64,000 bases of DNA from assembly GCF_900185645.1 (NCBI RefSeq), contig NZ_FYAM01000025.1, forward strand, positions 62,001 to 126,000, read 5' to 3'. The notes under the pieces were generated by a model. The model saw only the letters and a list, made by a program, of their open reading frames with translations. It had not been told where the DNA came from and searched no databases. Made by a program: the position numbers and the translations under genes. Positions 43,764 to 53,505 of this stretch are shown piece after piece. Within the stretch, counting starts at the first letter, position 1. Every line of letters starts with the position of its first letter. This stretch comes from Clostridium sp. BSD9I1 (GTDB taxonomy: Bacteria; Bacillota; Clostridia; Clostridiales; Clostridiaceae).

Positions 43764-44672
43764 TTAGACGCCTCTCATATCAAATTTAGGAACAAAGCTT
43801 TCTTTTACTGTACCCTCTTCTTGTATAAATCCTTGAGTAATTCCTATAGAAATACAATAATCTACGAATGATTCATATATTTTAGGATTTACAGACTTGT
43901 TTATTTCAGGATAATCTTTGGCTTTATTTAAAGGAGTATATTGATTCATTATGCTAACATATACTAAATCCTTAAATTTATTATAAATGTAATCTATTAT
44001 TTTCTTTGAGTCAAATAAAAGTCCTGGCAGCATCATATGCCGTATTATAACACCTTTTCTTATTATCCCATTTTCATCAAATTCACATTTACCAGTTTGG
44101 TTTACCATTTCTTCAATGGCTAGTGAAGCATATTTAAAGTAATTAGGAGCATTAGAGTATTTTATGGCAAACTTATCATTATAATACTTTAAGTCAGGCA
44201 GATATATATCAATGTATCCCTTCAAAGATTTTATGGTTTCTAAGCTCTCATAGGAACTAGTATTGTATATTATAGGTAAACAAAGACCGTTAGCTTTAGC
44301 TATATCAAGAGCTTCTATTATTTGTGGAACATAATGAGTAGGAGTCACAAGATTTATATTATGAGCACCTCTTTCTTGCTGTTCTAAGAAAATTTCACTA
44401 AGTCTTTTTATAGATATTTCTTTTCCTACGTGGTTTTCACTAATTGAATGATTTTGACAAAATACACAGGATAAGTTGCACTCTGAAAAAAATACTGTGC
44501 CAGACCCACTTGTTCCAGAAATACAAGGTTCTTCAAAGTGATGTAAAGATACTCGTGCTACCTTAGGATTTATACTTGCCATGCAAAATCCTTTTTCATT
44601 ATTTAACCTATTTACATTGCAATTTCTTGGGCATAGTTTACACTCAGAAAGTATACTTATCAAATCAAACAC
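43764..44672 (-). CDS. radical SAM protein, PflX/pyruvate-formate-lyase-activase-like (COG1313 type)
   Basis: This 302-aa iron-sulfur protein opens with CKLCPRNCNVNRLNNEKGFC, a Cys-rich segment typical of the PflX group. The radical SAM cluster motif CNLSCVFCQN (C-x3-C-x2-C) lies near residue 70. NLVTPTHYVPQIIEALDIA, YIDIYLPDLKYYNDKFAIKYSNAPNYF and HMMLPGLLFDSKKIIDYI follow in family order. These proteins are related to glycyl-radical-enzyme activases but have no proven substrate. It starts near 44672 and is separated by a short AT-rich gap from the YkvI-like transporter gene upstream. Confidence 0.9.
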   Translation of the reverse strand: MFDLISILSECKLCPRNCNVNRLNNEKGFCMASINPKVARVSLHHFEEPCISGTSGSGTVFFSECNLSCVFCQNHSISENHVGKEISIKRLSEIFLEQQERGAHNINLVTPTHYVPQIIEALDIAKANGLCLPIIYNTSSYESLETIKSLKGYIDIYLPDLKYYNDKFAIKYSNAPNYFKYASLAIEEMVNQTGKCEFDENGIIRKGVIIRHMMLPGLLFDSKKIIDYIYNKFKDLVYVSIMNQYTPLNKAKDYPEINKSVNPKIYESFVDYCISIGITQGFIQEEGTVKESFVPKFDMRGV

Positions 44673-44721
44673 CTCATTAGTTATAATTATAAATCATAAT
44701 TATACAACATATAGTATTATT

Positions 44722-45774
44722 TTAAAACATCCGTTTATTTTTAAAATAAAATATAAAGCATTGAACTATGAATATTATTCCCACAACTCCAAAGGCAGGA
44801 TATAGAAAAGTTATAAGTTTTACAAAACCTATTTGAGAAATTAAAATGGCTAAAGTTAGGATAATAAAACATCCATTTTTATAAGGAATTTTAAATTTTT
44901 GCTCTAGATTCTTGCTTACACTAAATACATCGGAAACTTCAGTAGAAAACATTTCAAGCCAAATAATAGCTAAAAGTGCTACTTGAATTGCGCCTCCAAA
45001 TCTATTTGAAACATATAATAGTGGAATTTCATAGTTAAATATATAAGGAATATTTAAAATTAATAAGAGATTTATTATTAATGATAGTATAGTCAGCCCT
45101 AAAGCACCAATTACAATTCCTATATAAGTAATTTTAAAGTTGTTTATTTCCCGGCTTAAAGGTACCATTACACCACTAGATGATAATATATTAAAGCTGC
45201 CATAAAGAAGGCAGGAAAGTAGCCAAGGAGACTTAAAAGGTTTAATACTCTTTATATAGGAAATACTCATGTTATCGTAAAAGAAAAGATATAGTATAAA
45301 TACTGTTATTATTACTAAAAATAACGAAGGAACTATAATTGAGTTTACCTCTATAAGACCTTTGGTATCACGAAGAAGAAAAATAACTGCTAAAAAGGCC
45401 ATAATAATAAGTCCAACCCATTTTGAAACATTAAAGTATTGATGTATTAAGGCACCACTTCCTGCAAGAATAATTGAAGCACTGCTAAGTAAAAATAGTG
45501 TAGTAAATATATGAGTGGCTTTTCCAAGTAAACCTGGGCTTATAAGCATTATCAAGTCGTTATAAGATTTTAAATTATACTTTTGAGATAAATTTACTAT
45601 TATATAATAAGTGAATATATATAACATACAGCATATGCATATGCCTATAAAGCTTTTATACCCATAAGTTGAGAAAAATTGTTTAATTTCTTGGCCAGAA
45701 GCCAGGCCAGCTCCCACAATAGTGCCTATAAAAACTGCAGAAATTTGTAAAGTAGTAATAATTTTTTTAATCAT
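44722..45774 (-). CDS. YkvI-like membrane transporter
   Basis: This protein has 350 aa from ATG 45774 (AAGGAGAAGAT upstream). It has about ten membrane helices and the first-helix sequence ISAVFIGTIVGAGLASGQEIKQFFSTYG, typical of YkvI/APC-superfamily transporters with a broken first helix (GxGxxSG-like). Further marks are SYNDLIMLISPGLLG, GSGALIHQYFNV and LLYGSFNILSSSGVMVPLSREI. These proteins are sodium/solute transporters of unknown substrate, seen in many spore-forming Firmicutes. The upstream in-frame extension to 45843 has no ribosome site and is rejected. Confidence 0.85.
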   Translation of the reverse strand: MIKKIITTLQISAVFIGTIVGAGLASGQEIKQFFSTYGYKSFIGICICCMLYIFTYYIIVNLSQKYNLKSYNDLIMLISPGLLGKATHIFTTLFLLSSASIILAGSGALIHQYFNVSKWVGLIIMAFLAVIFLLRDTKGLIEVNSIIVPSLFLVIITVFILYLFFYDNMSISYIKSIKPFKSPWLLSCLLYGSFNILSSSGVMVPLSREINNFKITYIGIVIGALGLTILSLIINLLLILNIPYIFNYEIPLLYVSNRFGGAIQVALLAIIWLEMFSTEVSDVFSVSKNLEQKFKIPYKNGCFIILTLAILISQIGFVKLITFLYPAFGVVGIIFIVQCFIFYFKNKRMF

Positions 45775-45896
45775 ATCTTCTCCTTTTATTAAATGCTTTT
45801 CCATATATGTATATATATAATTTATAAAAAAATGATTTTTCAACTAAAAATTTATTTTTGTGAAAGACTATATTAAAAGAGGAAGGAGGAATTGCC

Positions 45897-47009
45897 GTGA
45901 AAATAAAAAAGTGCATTAGCCTGATTTTAAGCTTATTAGTTACCGTATCTTTATGCGGCTGTGGACTTATGTCTTCTAAGAAGAAGCAAAGCGAAGAACC
46001 AGTCAAGGAATTTGATATAAAAGCAGCAGAGAGCATTGCGGAAAATTACATAAAGTATTTAATGCAAGAGGATTATGAAAAAGCTAACAAGTTTTATTCA
46101 AAAAAGTTATCTAAGACAACTAAAAGTACAGAAAAGCAACCATTAAAAATAAAAGGATATAGTATGCAGGAAGTTAATGAGGTAGGTAATTCAGGGATTT
46201 TTAAAATTAAAGTCATTCGATCTAATGAAACTGAACCATATGCATCCTTAGATGAATATTCTATCAAAATAATACAAGAAGAGAAGGAATATAAAATAGA
46301 AGACATACAAAGTACTTCAGAAAAGGAAGCTAGAGCAGATAAGAGTCAAATAAGATTAAAAAGTAAAAGTAATGTAGAGTCAAATTTAATTGTAGACACA
46401 GCGGGGCTGCCCAATTACGCATTCTCAAAGGATGACAAGGCTAGAACTCACAAGATATTAGTGCCTAAAGATAACTATGGCCCCATGTCATTTAGCTTTC
46501 ATGGATATGATATAGCAGTAACCACATATAATGATAGATATTCTTTCGCTGGACTTATAAGAGTAGATGAAAGTATGCCAACACAGGGAGGAAAAAATGA
46601 AGGAGGACAGGGAGGTCAAGGAGGTCAGGGCCAAGGCCAAGGAGGTGCAGATGGAAGCGGCTTAAGGGAAAAGCCTATAGGAAAGGAAATTACGGCTCTT
46701 GATATACTGGAAAATGCTAAAATAAACTTTTTAACTTTTTCATCAGATGAGAAATATATACTTATGCAATATACTAAGAAGGGTGGAGGAAAATGCATAA
46801 GATTATACGCAAGTGAAGGTGGAGATTTAATACCTTATGAATTTGAGCAAAACTACCCCATAGATAAAGTCGATATAGTATATTCTTCTTTTAGTGAGGA
46901 AGTGTTAAATTATGAGGTTATTCCACGTACAAATTCTGATAAAACTATAGGAAAATATATAGGAAGATGGCAATTGGATTTAAAAGAATTTAAGCCTTCA
47001 AAGATGTAG
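45897..47009 (+). CDS. lipoprotein with Gly/Gln-rich linker, unknown function
   Basis: This 370-aa protein starts at GTG 45897 behind GAGGAAGGAGGAATT. A signal peptide with lipobox (VSLCGC, two Cys; lipidation likely at the first or second) targets it to the outer face of the membrane. Residues about 40-135 form a domain with ESIAENYIKYLMQEDYEKANKFYSKK, resembling helix-rich NTF2-like domains of clostridial lipoproteins. A low-complexity Gly/Gln linker (about residues 233-256) joins a C-terminal domain that looks beta-rich (NFLTFSSDEKYILMQYTKK ... RLYASEGGD). I do not recognise a family. A strong hairpin follows the stop. Confidence 0.75.
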   Translation: MKIKKCISLILSLLVTVSLCGCGLMSSKKKQSEEPVKEFDIKAAESIAENYIKYLMQEDYEKANKFYSKKLSKTTKSTEKQPLKIKGYSMQEVNEVGNSGIFKIKVIRSNETEPYASLDEYSIKIIQEEKEYKIEDIQSTSEKEARADKSQIRLKSKSNVESNLIVDTAGLPNYAFSKDDKARTHKILVPKDNYGPMSFSFHGYDIAVTTYNDRYSFAGLIRVDESMPTQGGKNEGGQGGQGGQGQGQGGADGSGLREKPIGKEITALDILENAKINFLTFSSDEKYILMQYTKKGGGKCIRLYASEGGDLIPYEFEQNYPIDKVDIVYSSFSEEVLNYEVIPRTNSDKTIGKYIGRWQLDLKEFKPSKM

Positions 47010-47023
47010 AGTTAATTGAAAGG

Positions 47024-47066
47024 AAGGTACTCATAAATTATAATGTTTATGAGTACCTTATTACTT
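47024..47066 (+). terminator. terminator after the lipoprotein gene
   Basis: AAGGTACTCATAAA (47024) pairs with TTTATGAGTACCTT (ending 47059) and is followed by ATTACTTG. The stem is a perfect 14 bp. Confidence 0.85.
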
Positions 47067-47086
47067 GAAAAACAAGAGGTGTATAT

Positions 47087-48022
47087 ATGATAGGTTTTGG
47101 AGACAAAAGATACAATAGTTTAAATTATTTTCTTAGAAATAAATTTGGAGGTAAAATATTCAAGATATCCTTAGATGCAGGGTTCTCATGTCCTAACAGG
47201 GATGGAACCATCAGCAGCGGAGGATGTGTATTTTGTAGTGCCAGAGGCTCTGGAGATTTTGCAGGGGATAGAAAGTTTTCTATATCGGATCAATTTGAAG
47301 ATAGAAAAAAAATGATGAAAAATAAATGGAAGGAAGGCAAATATATAGCGTATTTCCAGGCGTATACTAACACATATGCTCCTATAGAGGAGCTAAGGGA
47401 AAAATACAATCAAGCATTAAAAGAAGATGGAGTAATAGGACTTGCTATAGCTACTAGACCTGACTGTTTAAGTGAAGAAGTTCTAGAGTTATTAAGTGAA
47501 ATCAGTAAAAAGACATACTTATGGGTAGAACTAGGATTACAAACAATTCACGAAAAAACGTCAAAAATAATTAATAGGGGGTACTCCTTAGAAGTATTTG
47601 AAAAAGCTTTAAATCAACTTAGAAAAAGAAATATAGATGTAGTAACACATGTAATATTTGGACTTCCAGAGGAGAAAAAAGAAGATATGCTTGAAACTGT
47701 GAGATATCTATCACATCAAGACATTCAAGGAGTAAAGTTCCATCTGCTTCATTTAATGAAAGATACTCCTATGGTAAAGCTATATGAAGAAGGAAGGTTA
47801 AAATTTTTAGGACAAGAAGAGTATATAGATATAATATGTGAAGCAATTGCAATGCTTCCAGAAGATATTGTCATACATAGGCTTACAGGAGATTCTCCTC
47901 GAAGTCTTCTCATAGGCCCACAGTGGAGTTTAAAAAAATGGGAGATATTAAATAGTATAGATAAAAGCCTTCAGGAAAGAAATTTATATCAAGGGTTGTA
48001 TTATAATACAAAAAATCACTAA
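47087..48022 (+). CDS. radical SAM protein, TIGR01212/YhcC family
   Basis: This 311-aa radical SAM protein begins MIGFGDKRYNSLNYFLRNKFGGKIFKISLDAGFSCPNRDGTISSGGCVFCSARGSGDF. The cluster motif is C-PNRDGTISSGG-C-xx-C, the wide-spaced form typical of the TIGR01212 (YhcC) family. It continues with YFQAYTNTYAPIEELREKYNQAL, ATRPDCL, WVELGLQTIHEKT and THVIFGLPEEKKEDMLET, all conserved there. Biological role is unproven; homologues sometimes lie with redox genes. Ribosome site AAGAGGTG. It is a single gene between terminators. Confidence 0.93.
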   Translation: MIGFGDKRYNSLNYFLRNKFGGKIFKISLDAGFSCPNRDGTISSGGCVFCSARGSGDFAGDRKFSISDQFEDRKKMMKNKWKEGKYIAYFQAYTNTYAPIEELREKYNQALKEDGVIGLAIATRPDCLSEEVLELLSEISKKTYLWVELGLQTIHEKTSKIINRGYSLEVFEKALNQLRKRNIDVVTHVIFGLPEEKKEDMLETVRYLSHQDIQGVKFHLLHLMKDTPMVKLYEEGRLKFLGQEEYIDIICEAIAMLPEDIVIHRLTGDSPRSLLIGPQWSLKKWEILNSIDKSLQERNLYQGLYYNTKNH

Positions 48023-48105
48023 TAATTTTGTAATTTATGTAAATTGAGTTAATATTGCCTAGGTGGTAAAATATTATATATTAAAAGTTATTAGGAGGGA
48101 ATTAT

Positions 48106-49215
48106 ATGTCTAGTTTATCATTAAAACATATGTATAAAGTTTACCCAGGCAATGTTACAGCAGTAAGGGATTTTAACTTAGATATAAATGACAAGGAATT
48201 TATAGTATTTGTAGGACCTTCAGGATGTGGTAAGTCTACAACTTTAAGAATGGTAGCGGGACTGGAAGAAATAAGTGAGGGAGAATTATATATAGAGGAT
48301 AAGCTTGTAAATGATACAGCTCCTAAGGATAGAGATATAGCAATGGTATTTCAAAATTATGCACTTTACCCACATATGACTGTATATGATAATATGGCAT
48401 TTGGCCTTAAGCTTAGAAAGGTTCCTAAAAGCGAGATAGATGAAAAGGTTAAAGAAGCAGCGAGAATACTTGATATTGAGCATCTATTAAATAGAAAACC
48501 AAAGGCATTATCAGGTGGACAAAGACAAAGGGTTGCTATGGGAAGGGCAATAGTCAGAAATCCTAAAGTATTTTTAATGGACGAGCCTTTATCTAACTTA
48601 GATGCAAAACTTAGAGTTCAAATGAGAACAGAAATAGCAAAGCTGCATAAAAAGTTACAAACTACTTTTATATATGTAACTCATGATCAAACAGAAGCCA
48701 TGACTTTAGGTACGCGAATAGTGGTAATGAAGGATGGTATAATACAGCAAGTGGATAATCCTCAAAACATATATGAGCATCCAGTGAATATGTTTGTAGC
48801 AGGATTTATAGGAAGTCCTCAAATGAATTTTATAGATTCTAAGATTGAGGAAATTGAAGGCAAAGCCTATGTAGTATTTGGGCAAGATAAAGTACTATTG
48901 ACACAGGATAAAGCTAAAATAATAAAGGATAGGGGATATATAGGAAAAGAAGTGGTTATGGGTATAAGACCAGAACATTTAAGTGATAAAGAGGAGCTAA
49001 TTAAAACTTACCCAGGTTCAGTATTTTCTGCTGATGTAGAAGTAACAGAACTTATGGGTGCTGAAACTTATTTATATTTAAGTAAGGAAAATCATAGTTT
49101 TACTGCAAGAGTAAATGGTTCATCAAAATCAAAATCAGGAGATAAAGTAACCATTGCTTTATTGCCTCAAAATATACACTTGTTTGATAAAGAAAGTGAG
49201 TTAACCATATTTTAG
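48106..49215 (+). CDS. sugar ABC transporter ATPase (MsmX/UgpC type)
   Basis: This 369-aa ATP-binding subunit belongs to the MalK/UgpC/MsmX group. Walker [10 protein letters not shown] (about residues 37-45), Q-loop [29 protein letters not shown], signature [36 protein letters not shown], and a TOBE/OB-fold regulatory C-terminus ([24 protein letters not shown]). No permease or binding-protein genes are adjacent, as for the shared MsmX ATPase of Bacillus that serves several sugar importers. It is followed, 12 bp later, by a PucR-type regulator gene in the same orientation. Confidence 0.93.
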   Translation: MSSLSLKHMYKVYPGNVTAVRDFNLDINDKEFIVFVGPSGCGKSTTLRMVAGLEEISEGELYIEDKLVNDTAPKDRDIAMVFQNYALYPHMTVYDNMAFGLKLRKVPKSEIDEKVKEAARILDIEHLLNRKPKALSGGQRQRVAMGRAIVRNPKVFLMDEPLSNLDAKLRVQMRTEIAKLHKKLQTTFIYVTHDQTEAMTLGTRIVVMKDGIIQQVDNPQNIYEHPVNMFVAGFIGSPQMNFIDSKIEEIEGKAYVVFGQDKVLLTQDKAKIIKDRGYIGKEVVMGIRPEHLSDKEELIKTYPGSVFSADVEVTELMGAETYLYLSKENHSFTARVNGSSKSKSGDKVTIALLPQNIHLFDKESELTIF

Positions 49216-49227
49216 GGGGAGTTAAAG

Positions 49228-50166
49228 GTGCATAATATAGATAGTTTTTTAATGGAGCTTTCTAATGAGTCAAATATTAAATTTAATTTTTACTGTAAGA
49301 CAATGGGGATATCTTTTATTGGCATTACTAATAAAACACGTCTGATGAGCATGGATTTAAATTTATCTGATAATAGGGCCGTATTAGAGCTAGACGAGAA
49401 AAACTACATGTATGCACCTTTACTTAAATTTACAATAGAATATAATTTAAGGGAAGTTAGTAATAAAAGAGAAAATTTATTAAGGGAAATTTTGGTTGGA
49501 AATGATATTCGAGAAGAAGATGCAAAAAAAGTCATTCCATACATATTTAATAATAGTTCGCTGTTAGTATTTGATGTAATAGATAAGTATAAAGAAATCT
49601 TAGCAATTATAAAAGAAACATATAATAGTGAAGATGTAATTTCCATATACCATGAAGGCAATGTTATAATTTTGGGAAATTTCGAAGACGTTATGGAGCA
49701 TGCAGAAAGCATAAGGAATTCCATTATGATGGAATTATATTGTGATTGTGCGGTAAGTGTTGGGATAAATATAAGAAGTATCCTTTCTTTAAAGAGGGCC
49801 TATAGTAATGGGAAAAAAACGTTATACCTAAAAAAGAAATTTCAAGTTCCGGAAGGTGTATTGTTTAGTGATAAATTATTTTTCGAGGAGATAGTTGATG
49901 CTATTTCAATAAATATGAAGAATGAAATAAAAGAAATGTTTAAAAATAAGCTTGATAACTTAGATAAAGAAATAATTATTACTATAGAAGAGTTTATAAA
50001 CTGTGGTTTGAATATAAGCGATACTGCAAAAAATCTTTATATACATAGAAATACTCTAATATATAGGCTAGATAAAATATATAAGGATACAAACTTTGAT
50101 TTGAGAAATTTTAAGGATGCAATAGTTTTTTATGTAGTATTCCTACTTTGGAAAGAAAGAGTTTAG
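49228..50166 (+). CDS. PucR/CdaR-type helix-turn-helix regulator
   Basis: This 312-aa protein carries a C-terminal PucR-type helix-turn-helix: TIEEFINCGLNISDTAKNLYIHRNTLIYRLDKIYKDTNFDLRNFKDAIVFYVVFLLWK (about 252-310). The central part (GGDEF-like; LLVFDVIDKYKEILAIIKETYNSEDVISIYHEGNVIILGNFEDV ... CAVSVGI) matches the region before the HTH in CdaR-like regulators. The start GTG at 49228 follows GGGGAGTTAAAG. Its location right after an MsmX/UgpC ATPase suggests control of carbohydrate uptake or use. Ligand unknown. Confidence 0.82.
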   Translation: MHNIDSFLMELSNESNIKFNFYCKTMGISFIGITNKTRLMSMDLNLSDNRAVLELDEKNYMYAPLLKFTIEYNLREVSNKRENLLREILVGNDIREEDAKKVIPYIFNNSSLLVFDVIDKYKEILAIIKETYNSEDVISIYHEGNVIILGNFEDVMEHAESIRNSIMMELYCDCAVSVGINIRSILSLKRAYSNGKKTLYLKKKFQVPEGVLFSDKLFFEEIVDAISINMKNEIKEMFKNKLDNLDKEIIITIEEFINCGLNISDTAKNLYIHRNTLIYRLDKIYKDTNFDLRNFKDAIVFYVVFLLWKERV

Positions 50167-50180
50167 ATAGAGGTGTTAAA

Positions 50181-50882
50181 ATGAAAGTGGACTTAATAAT
50201 ATCGGCTGATGATATAAAAAAGGAGAAAGTTATTGATAAATCCGTAGTGGTGATAGATATGCTAAGAGCTACTTCGGTTATAGTAACAGCAATAAATAAT
50301 GGATGTAATAAGGTTATTCCAGTGGTTTCTATAGAAGAAGCATTAAACATAGTAAATAAGGCTAAAGAAAAACATATACTGGGTGGAGAGAGAAAGGCCT
50401 TGAAGATAGAAGGATTTGATTGTTCTAACTCTCCGCTAGAATATACATGCGAGATGGTTGAAGATAAAGTGATAGTAATAACTACTAGTAATGGAACCAG
50501 AGCAATTAAAGGAAGTGAGGGAGCAAGGAATATATTGATAGGAGCTTTAATAAATGCTAAGGCTGTAGCTGAAAAGCTCGGAGAATTAAATAATGATATA
50601 GTGTTAGTAAATGCAGGAACTTATGGGGAGTTTTCTATAGATGATTTTTTATGCAGCGGTTACATAATAGAATGCCTAGTTAAGGATTTAGATGTGGAGT
50701 TAACTGATATAGCTAAAACAGCTCATTATTTATATAAGGAAAACCCGAACTTAGAGTTCATAGAAAATGCCAGTCACTTTAAGAGGATAAAAGAGCTTAA
50801 CTTAGAAGAGGATTTAATATACTGTTGCAAAAAAGATATAATAGACATAGTTCCCGAATATGTAGATGGGCTAATAATATAA
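50181..50882 (+). CDS. comB: 2-phosphosulfolactate phosphatase-like protein ComB
   Basis: This 233-aa ComB-family protein starts at ATG 50181 (GAGGTG 6-8 nt upstream). It shows the family blocks DKSVVVIDMLRATSVIVTAINNG (D-x-L-R-A-T-S), LGGERKALKIEGFDCSNSPLEY, VIVITTSNGTRAIKGSEGA and LVNAGTYGEFSIDDFLCSGYIIE. The enzyme is known from coenzyme M synthesis in methanogens (sulfolactate pathway), but homologues in clostridia are not linked to coenzyme M and their real substrate is unknown. It lies 14 bp after the PucR-type regulator and may be in its operon. Confidence 0.9.
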   Translation: MKVDLIISADDIKKEKVIDKSVVVIDMLRATSVIVTAINNGCNKVIPVVSIEEALNIVNKAKEKHILGGERKALKIEGFDCSNSPLEYTCEMVEDKVIVITTSNGTRAIKGSEGARNILIGALINAKAVAEKLGELNNDIVLVNAGTYGEFSIDDFLCSGYIIECLVKDLDVELTDIAKTAHYLYKENPNLEFIENASHFKRIKELNLEEDLIYCCKKDIIDIVPEYVDGLII

Positions 50883-50997
50883 AAATGCGGACATTTTTAT
50901 AGGTGTTGGGCTAAAGGTATTAGAATTTTAATGAACCTTGCTGTGCAAAGTTTTCATATATCCTATGCCCTTACACCCAACTACTAGAGACTGATAC

Positions 50998-52173
50998 TTA
51001 TACTACTTGGAATATATAAAATTTAAGATAATAGGATTCATCGGAATTCCATAATATAGGGTGGTCAGAAGACTGAGTTCTAAATTCTACTTGGCGTAAA
51101 GTTCTTCTTGCATCCTTTGCAGCATCTGCTATGGTTTCCTTAAATAACTCTGGATTCATAAAATGAGAGCAGGAACAAGTCATAAAGAAACCACCAGGTT
51201 TAACCATTTTTATTCCTCTCAAGTTAATTTCTTTATATCCTCTTACTGCACCATCTATAGTGGAGCGGGATTTTGTAAAGGCAGGAGGATCTAATATAAC
51301 TACATCATATTTTCTTCCTTCTTTTGCCCATTTATTTAAAACATCAAAAGCATTATGACATTCAAACTTTACAATATCTGAAAGACCATTAAGTTCTGCA
51401 TTTTTAGTGGCATCCTTTATAGCTAGTTCTGATATGTCCAAGCCAAGTACGCTTTTAGCCCCAGCAATGCCGGCATTAAGCGCAAAGGAACCTGTATGAG
51501 TAAAACAATCTAATACATCTGCACCATTACAAAGTTTATGTATTGCATTTCTATTTTCCTTTTGATCAAGGAAAAATCCTGTCTTTTGACCATTTTCCAA
51601 GTCAACGTGATATTTAACTCCATTTTCTGTTATTATCACATTAGTGTCAAAAGGTTCTGTAAGAAATCCCTTTGTTTGTTCCATTCCTTCTAATTCACGG
51701 ACTCTAACGTCACTTCTTTCGTATATTCCCTTTGCACCATATTCTTCTTTCAATATGTTCACTACTATATCTTTATATTTATCTATACCTAAGGCAAGTG
51801 ATTGTATCACATAATAATCTTCATATTTATCTATTATAAGTCCTGGTAAAAAGTCTGCTTCACCAAATACAAATCTACAACTAGAAGTATCTATTACTTT
51901 TTTTCTATATTCCCATGCATTTTTTAGCCTTTTTCTAAAGAAATCTTCATCTATTTCCTCATTGATATCTCTAGTCATTATACGGATAGCGATTTTTGAT
52001 GCATCATTTATATAGCCCTTGCCTATAAATTCATTTCTAAAATTATAAACTTCTATAATATCACCATTTACGTATTCTCCATCATAGCCTTCAATTTCAT
52101 TAGAATATATCCAAGGATGACCTGCCTCAGATTTTCTTCCGCGACCTTTATATAAATAAAACTTACTTGCCAT
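50998..52173 (-). CDS. PUA-domain 23S rRNA (cytosine-C5)-methyltransferase, RlmI-like
   Basis: This 391-aa protein starts at ATG 52173 behind CGAGGAGG; the upstream extension to 52215 is not used. The N-terminal PUA domain is KFYLYKGRGRKSEAGHPWIYSNEIEG..., followed by a central segment and the methyltransferase fold: VDLENGQKTGFFLDQKENR, VLDCFTHTGSFALNAGIAGAKSVLGLDIS (SAM-binding), NAFDVL and VVILDPPAFTKSRS (motif IV-like). MTCSCSHFM includes motif VI Cys. This matches RlmI/RlmK-like methyltransferases acting on 23S rRNA C1962; exact site in this organism is unknown. Confidence 0.92.
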   Translation of the reverse strand: MASKFYLYKGRGRKSEAGHPWIYSNEIEGYDGEYVNGDIIEVYNFRNEFIGKGYINDASKIAIRIMTRDINEEIDEDFFRKRLKNAWEYRKKVIDTSSCRFVFGEADFLPGLIIDKYEDYYVIQSLALGIDKYKDIVVNILKEEYGAKGIYERSDVRVRELEGMEQTKGFLTEPFDTNVIITENGVKYHVDLENGQKTGFFLDQKENRNAIHKLCNGADVLDCFTHTGSFALNAGIAGAKSVLGLDISELAIKDATKNAELNGLSDIVKFECHNAFDVLNKWAKEGRKYDVVILDPPAFTKSRSTIDGAVRGYKEINLRGIKMVKPGGFFMTCSCSHFMNPELFKETIADAAKDARRTLRQVEFRTQSSDHPILWNSDESYYLKFYIFQVV

Positions 52174-52251
52174 TAAAAAACCTCCTCGATATTTAATACT
52201 TTTGTAGTATACCATAATGAATAATACAATAATAGAACTACCCTATAAAAA

Positions 52252-52695
52252 TTATAGAGTAGTTATATCAGGTATAGTGTCTAGGTTATCTTCTGTGATC
52301 CAGCATATGGACGATTCTAAAATCCATCCCTTATTATTAATTCGTTCCTCTTGAGGGAAAAAGACTTCAAGCCAAAGGATATCATGTATTTCTCCCATGT
52401 CTATCACATTTATTATAGTTTCGGGATTTAAAGTGAAGAGTACAGGGGAGTCATTTAAAGGTGATAGATGAATATAAGTAAAACTCATAATTTTTACTTT
52501 AGAGTAAATAGGTGTCCTGTATTTTATTACTATAGTATTTAAGGCTTTATCTTCTGCATTGCAGGATTCTTTAAGCTCTTCATATTGCTTCTTAAGTACC
52601 ATTATCTGCCTTTTTTGAATATAAACTTTATTATTAAAGTAATAGGAAATATAAAGTGATAGACATAGAAGAATTATAAATAGAAAGGCAAACAT
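52252..52695 (-). CDS. small membrane-anchored protein, unknown
   Basis: From ATG 52695 (GGAGG 7 nt upstream; the longer frame to 52707 overlaps that site) it has 147 aa. A single N-terminal membrane helix (MFAFLFIILLCLSLYISYYF) is followed by a short basic/coiled segment and a beta-rich part (NTIVIKYRTPIYSKVKIMSFTYIHLSPLNDSPVLFTLNPETIINVIDMGEI...GWILESSICWI). The pattern resembles an SH3-like fold outside or next to the membrane, but I do not recognise a family. It lies alone upstream of the rRNA methyltransferase gene, on the same strand. Confidence 0.65.
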   Translation of the reverse strand: MFAFLFIILLCLSLYISYYFNNKVYIQKRQIMVLKKQYEELKESCNAEDKALNTIVIKYRTPIYSKVKIMSFTYIHLSPLNDSPVLFTLNPETIINVIDMGEIHDILWLEVFFPQEERINNKGWILESSICWITEDNLDTIPDITTL

Positions 52696-52753
52696 ATGGG
52701 CCTCCATATAATTATTTATAATTATATTTTATTCATGTAAGTTTTTTATATAC

Positions 52754-52783
52754 AAAAAACTCGTGACTTTGCACGAGTTTTTA
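52754..52783. terminator. bidirectional terminator after HAD gene
   Basis: AAAAACTCGTG and CACGAGTTTTT form an 11-bp stem with loop ACTTTG. The HAD gene stops at 52784, and this hairpin separates it from the small membrane protein gene. Confidence 0.85.
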
Positions 52784-53437
52784 TTAAACAGCTTCAATCA
52801 AGTCGTCATATTTATATATATATAAGTCTGCTAAAGACATTAAGTCTTCCTTTTGAGGCTCAGCGTATAAATCATGAACTGCGACTACTTTCATCCCTGC
52901 AGCTTTAGCACCTATTACTGCAGGAAGTATATCTTCGAATACAATACAGTTATCAGGAGATACTTCAAGTCGTTCTGCACAAAGTAGGTATACATCTGGG
53001 AAATTCTTGCCCCTTGAAACTTCCCCAGTAGTGGTGATGCAGTCAAAGTAGTCATATATACCTGTGCTTTTCAAGGCAGCCTGTAGTAACATATCACAAT
53101 TGCTTGTAGCTAGACCAATCTTAATATTATTAGATTTAAGCAGCGCCAAAAATTCCTTAGCTCCAGGTTTAAGAGTTACATCATTGATGTATTGACTTAG
53201 GGCCATATTATTCCATTCATCTGTTATTTCTTCTATGGAAGATTCAAGAGAAAATCTGTCTTTAAAATACTGTGCAGTTTGACTAAAACTTAAGTGCTCT
53301 ATATTTTCTTTTAAATCTGAAGGAATGGTTATATTATGTTTTTTTAGGTATTCTACATCTATATTATTCCATATCCACATGGAATCAATTAAAGTACCAT
53401 CCATATCAAATATAGCGGCCTTAATATCCTTAAACAT
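52784..53437 (-). CDS. HAD-superfamily phosphatase (beta-phosphoglucomutase-like)
   Basis: This 217-aa HAD hydrolase has motif I DMDGTLIDS (nucleophile Asp plus acid/base Asp), motif II LATSN (Ser/Thr with following Asn), the Lys of GRGKNFPDVYLL, and motif IV FEDILPAVIGAKAAGMKV. The helical cap between motifs I and II (about 18-80) is the type seen in beta-phosphoglucomutase and phosphoglycolate phosphatase relatives. It is cytoplasmic with unknown substrate, encoded by a single gene 69 bp from the [FeFe]-hydrogenase-like gene. Confidence 0.88.
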   Translation of the reverse strand: MFKDIKAAIFDMDGTLIDSMWIWNNIDVEYLKKHNITIPSDLKENIEHLSFSQTAQYFKDRFSLESSIEEITDEWNNMALSQYINDVTLKPGAKEFLALLKSNNIKIGLATSNCDMLLQAALKSTGIYDYFDCITTTGEVSRGKNFPDVYLLCAERLEVSPDNCIVFEDILPAVIGAKAAGMKVVAVHDLYAEPQKEDLMSLADLYIYKYDDLIEAV

Positions 53438-53505
53438 TTATTTCATCCTCTCTACAATAGTTTTATAGTAATCCTATTATAGCATGAAGTAATGAAATAT
53501 ATCAT

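Noticed and set aside
46600-46670. GGA/GGT/CAG-rich stretch as a tandem DNA repeat
   Set aside because: It is the in-frame Gly/Gln linker of the lipoprotein; units are irregular and simply low complexity.
50883-50997. Possible small RNA or riboswitch between comB and the rRNA methyltransferase gene
   Set aside because: GGTGTTGGGC and GCCCTTACACC can pair partly and the fold could be a convergent terminator, but the match is imperfect and there is no T tract; no family recognised.
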